A stretch of DNA of 64,000 nt from Hymenolepis diminuta (Eukaryota > Platyhelminthes > Cestoda > Cyclophyllidea > Hymenolepididae): the NCBI GenBank assembly GCA_900708905.1, contig CAADRB010000069.1, positions 560,897-624,896 of the forward strand, written 5' to 3'. The position numbers and the translations under genes were made by a program. Below are positions 28,646 to 39,429 of the stretch, in pieces; within the stretch, counting starts at the first letter, position 1, and every line of letters begins with the position of its first letter. The notes under the pieces were generated by a model, which saw only the letters and a list, made by a program, of their open reading frames with translations, ran no database searches and was not told the DNA's origin.

Positions 28646-28871
28646 GTCCACAAGCTTCACAATATGAGAAGATACGTGAAGGATATCAACTATTTGTTTC
28701 CGCAAGGAGGTTGGCACAATAGTGCGCGTTAAGCCGGGTGAGATATTCACAATAATAATTTCTGTACTTGAGGCTCTGAGACATAAATTTTTTTGACCAG
28801 GATGAACTATCAGTTAGTTCTTGTCCCTCTGCCATTTGATCGGCATCTGGGTTATCCATTCATTTCATATG
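28646..28871 (-). pseudogene. RNase H-integrase linker and integrase zinc-binding region remnant
   Basis: After the stop at 28872 the same frame reads HMK, a second stop, then MDNPDADQMAEGQELTD. This resembles the HVKG.DN..AD...(M)AEAQ linker between RNase H and integrase. Further on, in a shifted frame (28646-28726), come TIVPTSLRKQIVDILH and then SH, like the (R)..VP.SLR..V.D.LH..SHPG segment of the integrase N-terminal HHCC domain. The two His of HHCC are recognisable. The CxxC half and the D,D-35-E core could not be found downstream. Confidence 0.6.
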
Positions 28872-29162
28872 CTAGATTTTCGAAGTAAACTGAGTAACAT
28901 AGTCCTGCTGAACAATCTCTCTAGGTGAATAGTTATTAGATAGAGGTTTCAAAATATTCATCAATGACCTGTGATTTGCATACAAAGCGAAATCCCGACT
29001 TTCGAGCAAATGCTGAAGAGCTGCAAACATGGTTAAAGGTTCGTGATTGAACGTGCCGTAACGACTCTCTGCGGGCTTTAGTTGATGTGGGAAATGATAT
29101 CGATTACCATGTATCGTCAAATAGTTGATTGACCACTGCTCTAATGGAGTGAGAGGAAACAT
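28872..29162 (-). pseudogene. RNase H domain remnant of a gypsy-type pol gene
   Basis: This is a 96-codon open stretch. In order it shows LEQ, KPAESRYGTF (family form roughly KPAE-S/T-RYSTF), a helix region ALQHLLESRDFALY, ANHRSLMNILKPL where active copies have T-D-H-K-P-L, then NNYSPRE and DYVTQFTSKI. In retroviral-type RNase H the Asp of the TDHKPL-like motif is a metal ligand. Here that position is Asn (ANHRSL), so catalysis should be lost even without the frameshifts. The first ATG is not a real start: the homologous protein continues upstream in other frames. A stop at 28872-28874 interrupts the frame exactly where the QFTSxI..HVKG connection should continue. It lies in the middle of the retrotransposon relic and is not a host gene. 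Confidence 0.85.
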
Positions 29163-29242
29163 CAGTCATTAGCGTCAGGTGAACTTTCAGATTTGTATAA
29201 GATAGTAAGTATTGCCTCTGACAAAGCCATTTTATATTTTCC
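29134..29242 (-). pseudogene. Frameshifted start of the RNase H domain
   Basis: Two overlapping frames carry the sequence that normally precedes the RNase H body. One (about 29166-29242) reads KYKMALSEA and ends SSPDA, like the F..CK.AL..A...PDAPL segment of gypsy elements. The other (29134-29178) reads LTLMTDVSSHSIRAV, matching the L.LMTDAS..A.GAV motif that holds the first catalytic Asp. Joining them to the downstream body needs one shift near 29166-29178 and another near 29134-29145. Small indels, not a new gene, explain the pattern. Confidence 0.65.
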
Positions 29243-29489
29243 AATGGCATTGATTGTGATTACCAATGACCGTACTCTAATGCTGCAAAAATACATACAG
29301 AGGAAGGGAAAGTCTGCTGTCTGAACTTTCTATTTTGTAGAGTAAAATGCAGTATTATCTTTAGAAAATTCCAATTGGAATTTGAAACACGTTTCTGACC
29401 TCGTTTTTGACCATGCAGTGGAATCTATTTTTAAATGCCGTAGAACAATTATCTTTATTTATTCTGCACTATGTATGTATTGCTACTTT

Positions 29490-29640
29490 CTCAGCATGCC
29501 TAACGTAATATTTTGAATTGTACCAGGAATCGAACGGATCATAACATCCAAACGTAGTATTCTGAAGTTGCCAAATGTATATTGAAGTATCAGAGGTTGA
29601 ATTGTATTGTGATGCCAAATGTAGTATTTGAAGTATACCC
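29490..29640. repeat. Degenerate tandem units (CCAAAtGTAGTATTtGAAGTAT type)
   Basis: A motif close to CCAAATGTAGTATTTGAAG recurs at about 29502 (CCTAACGTAATATTTTGAA), 29548 (CCAAACGTAGTATTCTGAAG), 29571 (CCAAATGTATATTGAAG) and 29613 (CCAAATGTAGTATTTGAAG). Starts are spaced 46, 23 and 42 bases, suggesting an old minisatellite with a unit of about 23 bases. It begins just upstream (minus-strand sense) of the RT-like end of the retrotransposon relic. Confidence 0.6.
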
Positions 29641-30140
29641 GTCAAAGCTTTACTAGTAACAATACGGTACCCAAACCAAAGGAACACAAATCCGGAGATT
29701 CGAACAGCAAATGAATGCATTGAGCAAGATAACTCACAAGAGTGCTAAAGGTAGTACTGGCGGAAGGCGTGTATTACGTGGGATATACGCGCAAGAGTGT
29801 ATTACTGACACCTCACATAGTAGCCGGGGACAATCACTAACGGTCGGACACTTACAAAAAGGATTTAACGGCTTAGCAATGGTGGATAGGAATATAAACT
29901 ACATATGATTGGATGAATGGTCTATAGGGAATAGTGAAGTATATATTACCGGTATAGTGAAATTATACGCACGCATGAAGTACCGATATTGTAGAATTAC
30001 ACATATAACGTACCGGTGTAGTAGAATTTCAGGCGTAGGCGTACAGCGCATATAATACGAATATATGGGAATGAGGTAATTGGTAACGGGGATAGGACTG
30101 AGATAAATGTGATTAAGTCCGTAACGAATTACTGCTTTTA
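29641..30140. repeat. CpG-rich block containing TACCGGT-AGTAGAATT direct repeats
   Basis: By hand count there are about 25 CpG in these 500 bases, against 7 in 30181-30680. Three direct units start TACCGGTATAGTGAAATTA (29947), TACCGATATTGTAGAATTAC (29981) and TACCGGTGTAGTAGAATTTC (30011), spaced 34 and 30 bases. Two GTGTATTAC cores lie at about 29769 and 29797. The short open frames here are on both strands and have no recognisable product. It may be the rest of the element to which the relic belongs, a different insertion, or a local minisatellite; I cannot say which. Confidence 0.5.
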
Positions 30141-33100
30141 AATCTCTACAATAGAGAAGCGGTTGTAAATTTAATATCACATTTTAATTTATGCTTGTGG
30201 TCGACAAAAATTGACGAATGCAACTGATTAATGGGGTGTAGGTTTTAATGGTTTAACAAATTTGGTGATAACTTGATGCTATCTTGACAGCATCAGCAGT
30301 TTCGAATTTTAACGCTTGCGAATGATTAAAAGCCAGATAGCTGTGGAAGAGAAGGGGGGAGGGGTAAGGAACTATGGAAATTTGCTTAAAATTGACAAAT
30401 GCTTGCCTTATATTTTTCTGCTACTTGAGAATAAATCTCAATCGTGTGAAAGTAATTTAATTGATAGAAATCACGTAAAGATAGACATATTTCATGTTAA
30501 AATGATCTCATAATTCACAAGTTGACAAGTATATATTTTTCTACATTCTCCTCTATACATCTGTCTAATTTGAAATTCTGCCAATTTTAAATGTGTGTGT
30601 TATGCTTTAATAGCCCTTAATTATAATTTTTAGGGTCTAGGATGCCTTACTATTACTATCAAGGGGAGATTAATTAAAATAAATTTGAACTGGACGTGAT
30701 CAGTGTTTATTTTGAAAAACCGTTTAAACTGGAATTATACTACAGTGACCCAGTCATAACGATGGAAATGGAGGATGTGAGGGATGTAGCATAACAGAAA
30801 CCTGAGAATGAACACTAATGAACAAGCATACAATGCCGTAGACACAATAATGATCTATGAAATATTACAAAAATAGCTTATGGTAGTAACTTCCTAGCAA
30901 AAATTATTTAATCAATAGTAATTATGGTTGTTAAACTGGCTATATCTAATCTTAGCATTTGAATAAAATTTTAGTGTTCACTAAAAGAGTGGCTGTGTTT
31001 GTACGATAAAGGCAGGCAGTCATGTACTTAGACAAAATGAAAGTAAGAAAAAATACGCATGTCAATTTCCCTCTGGTAGTCGCGTTTCAATAATCACGTA
31101 TGAGAATGTTTTTAAATCGGGGTCAGTCATGAATAAAGTAATGGAAGATGAGAAAATCAATCACTCAGGGTGATCTTTATTATTAGAGTTTACCTTGAGG
31201 GAACTCTGTTGAGGTCCTGTACGCTAGGTCTTATAATTTTCCATCTTGGTTATTAGGAAAACTGCACCTGAAGTGACTGAACTGCTAGTAAAATCAATAA
31301 ACATACCCAGAATATGATGTCGCTATGGAGAATGGGAACAAATCCTGAAATTTAGTTACTAAAACATTAGAAAATGAGGTATTTTACTACACCTAAGTAA
31401 GAAAGAACAAATAATTTGAATCCAAAGGCTGAATTCTGTAAGATTATTGTGGTAACCCGACTTTAATTTCCGCTGCAACTCGATGTCTTTCCATTAATTC
31501 ATATTCGAAAGTTTTACTGATTCCCCCTTCGTATAGTTTATTGCACAGAAGGACATGTTATTCTTTCTGTTCTTCCTTAGGTAATGCATAACAGAAATAA
31601 GTTTGACTGGATAGTCACCGATTTTGGAAAATTTTTAGCAATTTAAATCAACAAATTTAGGAAAAGTCTGATAAAATAAAGGAATCTTTTAGGATTCACC
31701 GCTAAAGTAGGATTAATTCGAGAATGGGAAATATTTTCGGACCTAAATGTTATGAATTTAAGTAAATTTAGAATCGTAATACTGTTGTAATCTTGACAGA
31801 CCGCTAAATTAATTTGAAAGATTACCTGTATATCAATGTATTTTTATATGGAGAGAAAAAAATTAATGAAATTAAATAACAAAGGACAAAACAAGTACAC
31901 AAATACACTCAATGAGTGTTGAGTATTACATGATTGCCAGTAAATGACATTTCTTAAATGACGAATGGACGGGGAATAGCGTTTGAATGACAGCACTATT
32001 TGACCGACTGGAAACACATATAGATGAAATCTTCAGTTCAGTGAATTTAATTATGTTCAGAAATAAAAAATTTCTATCAGAAATTCAGTTTATATTATTG
32101 CCTCAACAGAAATACTTAAAGCATAGATTAATGTTGAATAATCGATGTTCTAGTGATTATCTTTAATGGGTGAAGGCATCCCAAATCTCAGCGACTAATC
32201 TCTTTGATGAGATTGAACTTCCGTATTAATTTATCTACAGAATATTCTGATTCCCACTTTCTACCAGTAATTTGTTTTCATAATAGCAAATATATTATAA
32301 TTCATTTTCTTCAAATTCCTTGAAATAATGAGGTGTTGTTTCTGAGGAGAAAAGTCGAATGAAACTGGATTTAGACTTAATCGAGTACAAATGTTGACAT
32401 TCACCCTCTCTCACAAAACTTTCATTAAGCAGTCAGCCATTTTAATTCCTTTAAAAGGTTATTAAGAACATTAATAACCAGCATAAATAATATTATTTGA
32501 AAGATGTGTGAAATATCTGCCGATAGTTCAATAATATTTGTGTATTAAATACCGCATTCATTTAATGAAGTAAATTTTTATGCTTTGGTGTTCAACAATA
32601 ATGGCGATTTGCAAGAGTACTAAGTATCTGATCAGTATCAGTGATACATCTTTTCAAGTTAGCCTTCATTTTATCCATAAAATTGAGCATTTTTCTACTT
32701 AAATGGAGAATTGTTCTACTGCTATTATTCACTAAATATTTATCATAATAAACACCTGTGACAAAAAAACTAAGTACCACAATGATTAAAGCATTGAGTA
32801 GCTAAAAATAAAGGAATCTCAAATTCCAAAATAGAAATTAAATTTTAGTTTTATGTCTCTGAGTCTGTTCTTAGTATAATTAATTCACCATGAAAGTACG
32901 GCAGAACGCCCACTCAGTTGTGAAGAATAAGAAAGATGTCATTACTTTATCGGAATCAAGTCACGATTAGTAAGATTGTTAAGCAGTGTTTTGTGTTTCA
33001 TCAATAAGATAGAACCTCCGGTTTACGAAGAAAATTAAAGGTGCTTCCAATCGGTTCAACTATTAAGGGGATTTATGAGAGACTTAGGTGTATCTGTTTT

Positions 33101-35218
33101 TTTAAATATGATACATGAGTAAATTTTCTACCCAGTGAAGCATTACCTCTAATATTACTAATGTTATAAACTAAGATGATATTAATGTGTGTATTATTAG
33201 TTGCAATAAAAGTGGTTTAAAGCTGGGGGAATCAGTTCTAATCATTTTTTTCAAATTAGATTTTCCCAAATTTAAGAGGAATTGCAATTCTCAACCTCAT
33301 AATATAAAATACAAGATTCTATTTAAGTTGATGTTCAAATAAAATACATGTTCCTTAAAATTTCAATAACAGGTCACGTCCTGAGATATTTTGCAATTAA
33401 AACTGGTTGCCTCCAATAACTCTTTAAAATTCTTTTCTTTAATCGTCCACGGTCTCTAATAAATTTATCTATATGCGTTATCACAACGGATTATTACACT
33501 TTAAAAAGTGTTAAGCAAATAATTATTATTGTCAATTGAGTTGATATGGCACTTCCTGTACTTCAATTTAAACATTTATAGCTAAGAAAATAGCTTTAAT
33601 GCCTTAAATTATTCTGTCCCAATCAAACATACAGATATGCAAAGAATAAACAAACTTTTTGAAACATGTTTAAAAGGAGACTTTTTCCTTATTCCCACTC
33701 AGCATCGAATTAACCGCCGAGAATGAATTTTAATTATTGCGATTCTCTCCCCAAATTAAAATCCGATTCTTCTCCATGAAATAAAGGAGATTTTTAAAGA
33801 GGTAGATATCCCTTTAATTCCCAAAAAATGCTGATACTTATCGTTATTAATAAAACGCAAAAATTAACAAAAAATACCTATTGTACCTCTCTTATTTTAT
33901 TCCCATAAATGAGAAATAGTCTAAAACATGAAGATTTAAACAAATTCAGTTTTATTTTATTTTCTAAATCTGTAGCTTAATCTATAAAATATCTCAACTT
34001 CTTCCAGAGGCTTGAAAAGGTTGGCTTTATACATAAATATTTTCGTGGTTAACCCTACGCACAAATTGTAGTTTAAAATTATGCAAAGCAAAGTATCTGT
34101 TCAGCCTAATTACAAAGCGAACTCAAGTTTTTATTGTTTGGTAAGTGCTGGAAAGATTTATGGACAGTAGTTCATCACCACCAGTTGTTCTACTCTGAAT
34201 ATCGAGAAAGGGGAGATATTAAATAAAAATTAAGGAGATTTTATTTAGAAATTTAATTTTTAAAAGTAGAACAGGATTGAAACTGATTTAGTTATTTAAG
34301 GACTTGCTTCAGTCGTATTTATTAAAATGATGATTAAAATTATTAATTGGAACTCTCAGATTTTCGCAAATATTGTCATCAAGTATTTATATTATAAATC
34401 GGTGTAATCTTCAAAATTTTTGTAGGTATATTTACAAATACCTTTAAATTGCGGGAAATACGAAGTCACTGTCAAGTCTTCGAGCTATTCTTTATTCCCT
34501 GATTAAATTCACATATATGTTTTTGTTACGCTCAAAGAAAGAGTCATATGCGGAGATTTTGATTTGAAAAAAGGCAAAAAGGAATTTGTTGCATTCGTAC
34601 AAATAGGGAAGTAAAACAATAATTTTGTAAGGTTAATAATTCATCGATGAAATGAATTTTTCTATGGCATGAATTCAGTTCACCTGAAACTTGATCGCAC
34701 AATGTGGACAACATTGTCTAATTGTTTGTACTAGCAGAGAGATGAAAATGACTTGAAAAATGATCTCGTTAAATCACACACAGAGAAAAATAAATGGAGG
34801 CAAGATTTATATTTGCTTATACATATTTATATATCCGGTCATTTATTAGGAACAGTGAATAGTCCTGAATTTTTCTGTTATCTTTCTTGAACTTTCACTT
34901 TAATATGACAAAGGTATTCTTTTCAAATATTAATGTAGAGCGTCATGTACTGTTTCTAATTTCTTTGATCATATCTTGCATTAAATTAATTGAAATTGGA
35001 AGATGTATTTGAATGAATTAGATGTCCCAGAATGAATTCTAATTCGTTCCTCTTGAAATATTTCTTTTGAGCTTAACTGAACTTAAAAATTTTAATTTGG
35101 ACGACTGTAAACCAAGATATATAGAAGGCTAATTTCAACGGTCCTCTTATGTTAAATGATTTCGTTATTCATTTGGATAGTTAATTTGGAAAAATGATTA
35201 ATTATTTCAGTTATAAAC

Positions 35219-35245
35219 TGTATATATATACATATATTTATGTAT
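35219..35245. repeat. Imperfect (TA)n microsatellite
   Basis: A TA run interrupted by CATATATTTATG. Confidence 0.85.
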
Positions 35246-35441
35246 CTGGATATTAGAGTATACTGATGTTCGCCTTTAAAGTGTATTTACTATTCATGAT
35301 AATGTAAAGACAATGCATATACAGCGTTTAAATTGACAACAAAATTTCCAGTGTGAAACCAGGTTACCTTCAATTACGCGAAGACATCAATTTGTGGAAA
35401 ACATTGGAATAGTTTACGTATGCAGTGTTAGGAGATGAGTA

Positions 35442-35486
35442 ATTATAGATTGATGAAATTCATTATAGATTAATTGATGAAATTTC
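35442..35486. repeat. Short direct tandem duplication
   Basis: ATTATAGATTGATGAAATTC is followed directly by ATTATAGATTAAT-TGATGAAATTTC, identical except for a four-base insertion (TAAT) and one T. It is recent compared with the other repeats here. Confidence 0.85.
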
Positions 35487-37449
35487 AGATTGTCATCTTT
35501 TTAATTATTAACCGCACATATATTCACTTGTTTCTTCTATCATCTTAATTTCTAATTTCATTCAATCTAACTTCCAATCAAAATCCTTTTAAGTTATTTA
35601 GTGTCTAAGAATTATGTGAACTGAGATAATTTAAATTAACAAAAGGGAATTCCTTAGGAAATTCAATGAGTTTTAAGCTTAAATGAAAATTTAACAATTT
35701 AAGATTTAATCGGTTTTGATCAGATTTTGCCTAATATAATTTGATTAGTCAAGATTAATAGCGAACTGCAAGAGGACACAACTTAAACTTTTGACCACAG
35801 TTTTTAAACAATCTGATTACTAGGTAAACACACTAATTGATCTTAAAGTGCAAACAGGATATCCAAAGCTCTTTTCATGCAATAGGACACAAAAATTTGA
35901 AAATAAGATCTGCTTTTGTACTTTTACAGTAGGAAAGACAAGTTAATTGAGAAAATTAGATGAAGGGGTGAAGTCAAATTTGCTACTTTGATCAACAAGT
36001 CAACAATGACAATGGTTGATGATATCGAAAGCATGAGATTTAGATTTCTTAGTCTCATAATAATATGAATGAAACTCTCCGATCTCTGTCAAAATATGCA
36101 GAAATTTGAAAAAATGAATAGAGTTAAATCAGACATACCTAAAAAGACTCCAGATAAACTTGACGAATCCAAAGTAAGTATAAATCCAGTTTCTTTGAAG
36201 GAATTTATCAGAGAAGGGGAAAATAACTACTTCAAATTCATCAACTATTAGCTTCTACTTGTCACACAACGATAAGATGTCAGAAAAGCTGAATAAAATT
36301 ATTCCTCTCGAAAAATATAGTGGCGAATGTGGAAACAAAATTACTGCATATTAAGACTACCTCTTCTGAGGCTTGTCTCATAGCCCATTTAGGAGAATTT
36401 TCCTCTCACGCATTTTAGACAGGGAAATACCATTTTAAAGAATTTTTGAATGTTCATTTTAAACATAGAAATACTTATGAAAACTGCATGTCCTGCTGCA
36501 TCCGTCTCTTGGCCAATATTAGGCGATACAATTTATAACTCCATTTGTATGCTTTGTACCAACTGTTATCAAACCGGGACCTTTTAACCCGCTTTATTAA
36601 ATTATGCATATTTATTCTATAACAAATTTGAACTGCTTGTGAGTTGAACGGGAGCCGTAGTTATTGGTTTGAAAAAGAACTCAAATATTTGTACTGGTGA
36701 TTAATAACATTCTTCTAAATCTTCCCTTTTGTCTTCTTTAGCTTTTATCTTGTGGCAGGTGTTTTGAATTACCTGGCCATCATTTGATAATTTAATGTGA
36801 GGTCAATTCTCTTATCTTATAATTAAAACAGCCGTTCAAAGATTCCATATTTTGAATAGCCTAGAGACATGTTACGTCTAGTTAGTTTAAATGGAAAGCA
36901 ACCATAGAATTATGGAAAAATGTGGTTTATCAAGATTGAAGAACCTGCGGTGGAGTAATAAAGTTCTGTCCTTTTGCCATTTTACGATTTTGCGCTGTAC
37001 TTTCTTCTGTATATTCACATATATATCAGTACCGATCCGCCCGCCAACGTTGATATTAGCGTTCGCATGTGTAGCAGTAAGCTAATTACCCCACCCCCTA
37101 ACTATTTAACTGGGGTCATTTCTCAGATTTTTAACCAAATTCGCAAGCAAATATTGGTGAATTTGGCCTATTATCAAATGTACTATTTGTGAGTTCTAAG
37201 ATTTTTGTTCGGAATTGCGTAAAACACTAAGATTGTATCGGCATTAGCCAAATGATATTTATGTGCATATTTTATACATTAGTTAATAAATGGAAGTGAA
37301 AAACGGTGTTTAAACTTTAAATTTTGAATGAGTTGAATTTGTGGTTAACTGATAAAGATGAAGCACATCTAGGCTTCAATAGGACAAAATATAAGGGGAT
37401 GAATATATGAATACGTGTACATATTTTAATCAAATTCAACGCAAAATTT

Positions 37450-37640
37450 GAGAAAAAAAGTAGAATGAATTAGCAAGACCGACCCTTCTTGAACAACTAA
37501 TGCCGTTAAAATGCACTGAACATCGTAGACAAACATTTGCTCCAATCCGGGAGACGAACCGTGAAATTTGAATTTTGGAACATGGACTTCCCATTCACTA
37601 AATATTGTAAAAAAATGACTGATTTTTCTTTGCCATGTTT
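37450..37640 (-). repeat. Dispersed repeat family 1, copy C (truncated)
   Basis: Blocks seen in order are GAAAAAAAGTAGAATGAATT, CGACCCTTCTTGAAC, CACTGAACATCGTAGAC, TGCTCCAATCCGGGAGACGA, TTTGAATTTTGGAACATGGA and CCATTCACTAAATATTGT. After that the match is lost, so the right half is missing or overwritten. On the minus strand 37550-37560 reads GGTTCGTCTCC, 10 of 11 to the RNA polymerase III B-box consensus (GGTTCGANTCC), with an A-box-like TAGTGAATGGG 40 bases upstream. Confidence 0.7.
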
Positions 37641-37986
37641 AATAATAATATAAAGTTTGTTAGTGTGTATTCCCATGTTTTCGGTCACTGTTCTGTCCGA
37701 CGACTAATATGTATTAGTTACGTTAAACGCTTTGTGCCTTCATTGGCGTGGTGATAGATGAATTGCATAATACCCCATGTAAATTTGCTTGATTTTTATT
37801 TTATTCCTAGTAAACGGTCCAAATCCGATTACGTATAAGATGGTCTTGACTGAAGGTTTATAATGATGGACGATAAGGGTGACAGAACATTTCTTCCTCC
37901 TTTATGAAAGGTTAAATACTACTTGGAAATGGTTACAGTGTGGAAATATCTGCAGTTTGATTGGTGATCGTAGTCATTCCAACTAT

Positions 37987-38007
37987 TAATAATAATAATA
38001 ATAATAA
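37987..38007. repeat. (AAT)n microsatellite
   Basis: Seven TAA units, the second AAT array in the window. Confidence 0.95.
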
Positions 38008-39393
38008 AACAACATCTGCATTTATCATTCATGCTTATTCAGCTTTAATGATTCAACTGAAGATATGGAAAGCTTTAAATCTTGGTCTTGTGCTCTGTTG
38101 CTTACAATCCTTCCCTTAGATGTAACGTATTTCTAATTTCATACAATTGCACCATAATCTGCTTTAATAACTTTCAAAATTTACTAGTGCATGAGTAACG
38201 TGGAAACCTCCATTCTCTTTTTCTACCGATGAAAAATTTCGCAATTATTAAAAGGTAACTTTTATTCAAGAGATTCTCCTCAATCTCTATACTCTCTTAA
38301 GATATATGGTCATTGTTATATCAAATATCTAATTAAATAGACTATTTAGTGTAAAATTTATACAAACCAGTTGAAAGGTCCGTTTATAATAATTATTTAT
38401 GATTAGAATAAATTCTAAAACGGATTAAACTTAAAATGCACGCTTTTCCTATAAATATTTAATAAACTACATGCTTGCGCGTTAACAATTTTATTTACTG
38501 AAAGGCACAATTAGATTTCAAAAGCAATTTTAATTTGAATAATTTTACATCCCAAAGCCGATCTCCTTTTTTTACTATTTTGATTTTATGCAAGAACAGG
38601 TGACACACAAAATACTGAATGAGTCAACAAATCAATTTTTTATTATGAATTGCTTCTAAAATAGTTTTGTTTAGTGCAATCCTTTGATTTGATATTCAAT
38701 TATACTTGTTAATGTAAACCAGTTTTAATAGTTATCTTGTCGAATCATCTTAATGGGCCAATAATGTAATTATAGTGTAAATAAGGAATATGGGAGATAT
38801 AAATATATAAAGTTATTTTCTCAAGTAGAACTATTTAATAAAATAGTTTCCTCAAATTTTTAATATTTTCGTATTAATTCATTCAAGATATTCAATCGCA
38901 AAGCACAAATAGAACTTCTTACGGCATACAAAGACGTTTACAGTATCAAATTGCTAACCATAAAGCCAAGAAGGGAAATATCCCTTTTGAAACAGCTTAG
39001 TTACCAGCCTCAACATACAATATCTGGCAAATTTAGAGATTAAACAACACAGATACACGACCACAGAATACTATTACATATCATGACTTTGACTGAGGTC
39101 AGACAACTAGTCAAATATAATGGATAGGGTGAAATATGGTCGGTAAAATGTGTCTTTAGATGAAAGTGGCCAACGTCAATCAGATGAGGGGAGTTAGCTG
39201 CTTCTCTAATAAAAGTCCAAGTGGAAAGGCATCAAATAGAGCCAGGACTAAATTTGGAGCATCAAAAGAACATTAGGTTCCGCCGGTCATGCGTCTTTTA
39301 ATAAATGGTGTACTTGTACTTGGATGTCCCTACTTTAGATTTTGAAACCGAGTTTTTACAAGAGTAATTGCAGTAATTTAGTGGGTTTAGATA

Positions 39394-39429
39394 GGTTACT
39401 AACCGTTGACCGCTGAACGGTTAGTGATC
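39394..39429. other. Perfect 10-bp inverted repeat with Myb-like arms
   Basis: ACTAACCGTT (39398-39407), an 8-base loop, then AACGGTTAGT (39416-39425); with G-T wobbles the stem extends to 14. Each arm contains AACGG, the core of Myb-binding sites. It could be a cruciform or paired binding site. Confidence 0.7.

Larger units (their letters stand above)
28640..29460 (-). mobile_element. Decayed Ty3/gypsy LTR retrotransposon fragment (CsRn1/Boudicca-like): RT tail, RNase H, integrase N-terminus
   Basis: On the minus strand, pieces of a gypsy-type polyprotein occur in the canonical order with near-normal spacing but in different frames. They are a possible end of the reverse transcriptase (about 29365-29460), the RNase H start with a TD-x-SS motif (29134-29178), the main RNase H body (28872-29162), a linker with an H-x-K...DN..AD pattern, and an integrase N-terminal segment (28646-28726). 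At least two frameshifts and two in-frame stops (28872-28874 and 28860-28862) show it is dead. No LTR, primer-binding site, gag, protease or integrase core was found, so it is a fragment of about 0.8 kb. The YSPRE motif followed by a DY-x-x-QFT string is what I associate with CsRn1-clade elements; that clade assignment is from memory of the family. Gypsy-type origin is fairly sure, the exact clade less so. Confidence 0.82.

Noticed and set aside
29526..29535. Minus-strand GTTCGATTCC, T-loop-like word
   Set aside because: The flanking bases do not form a T-stem, and the word lies in the degenerate tandem repeat block.
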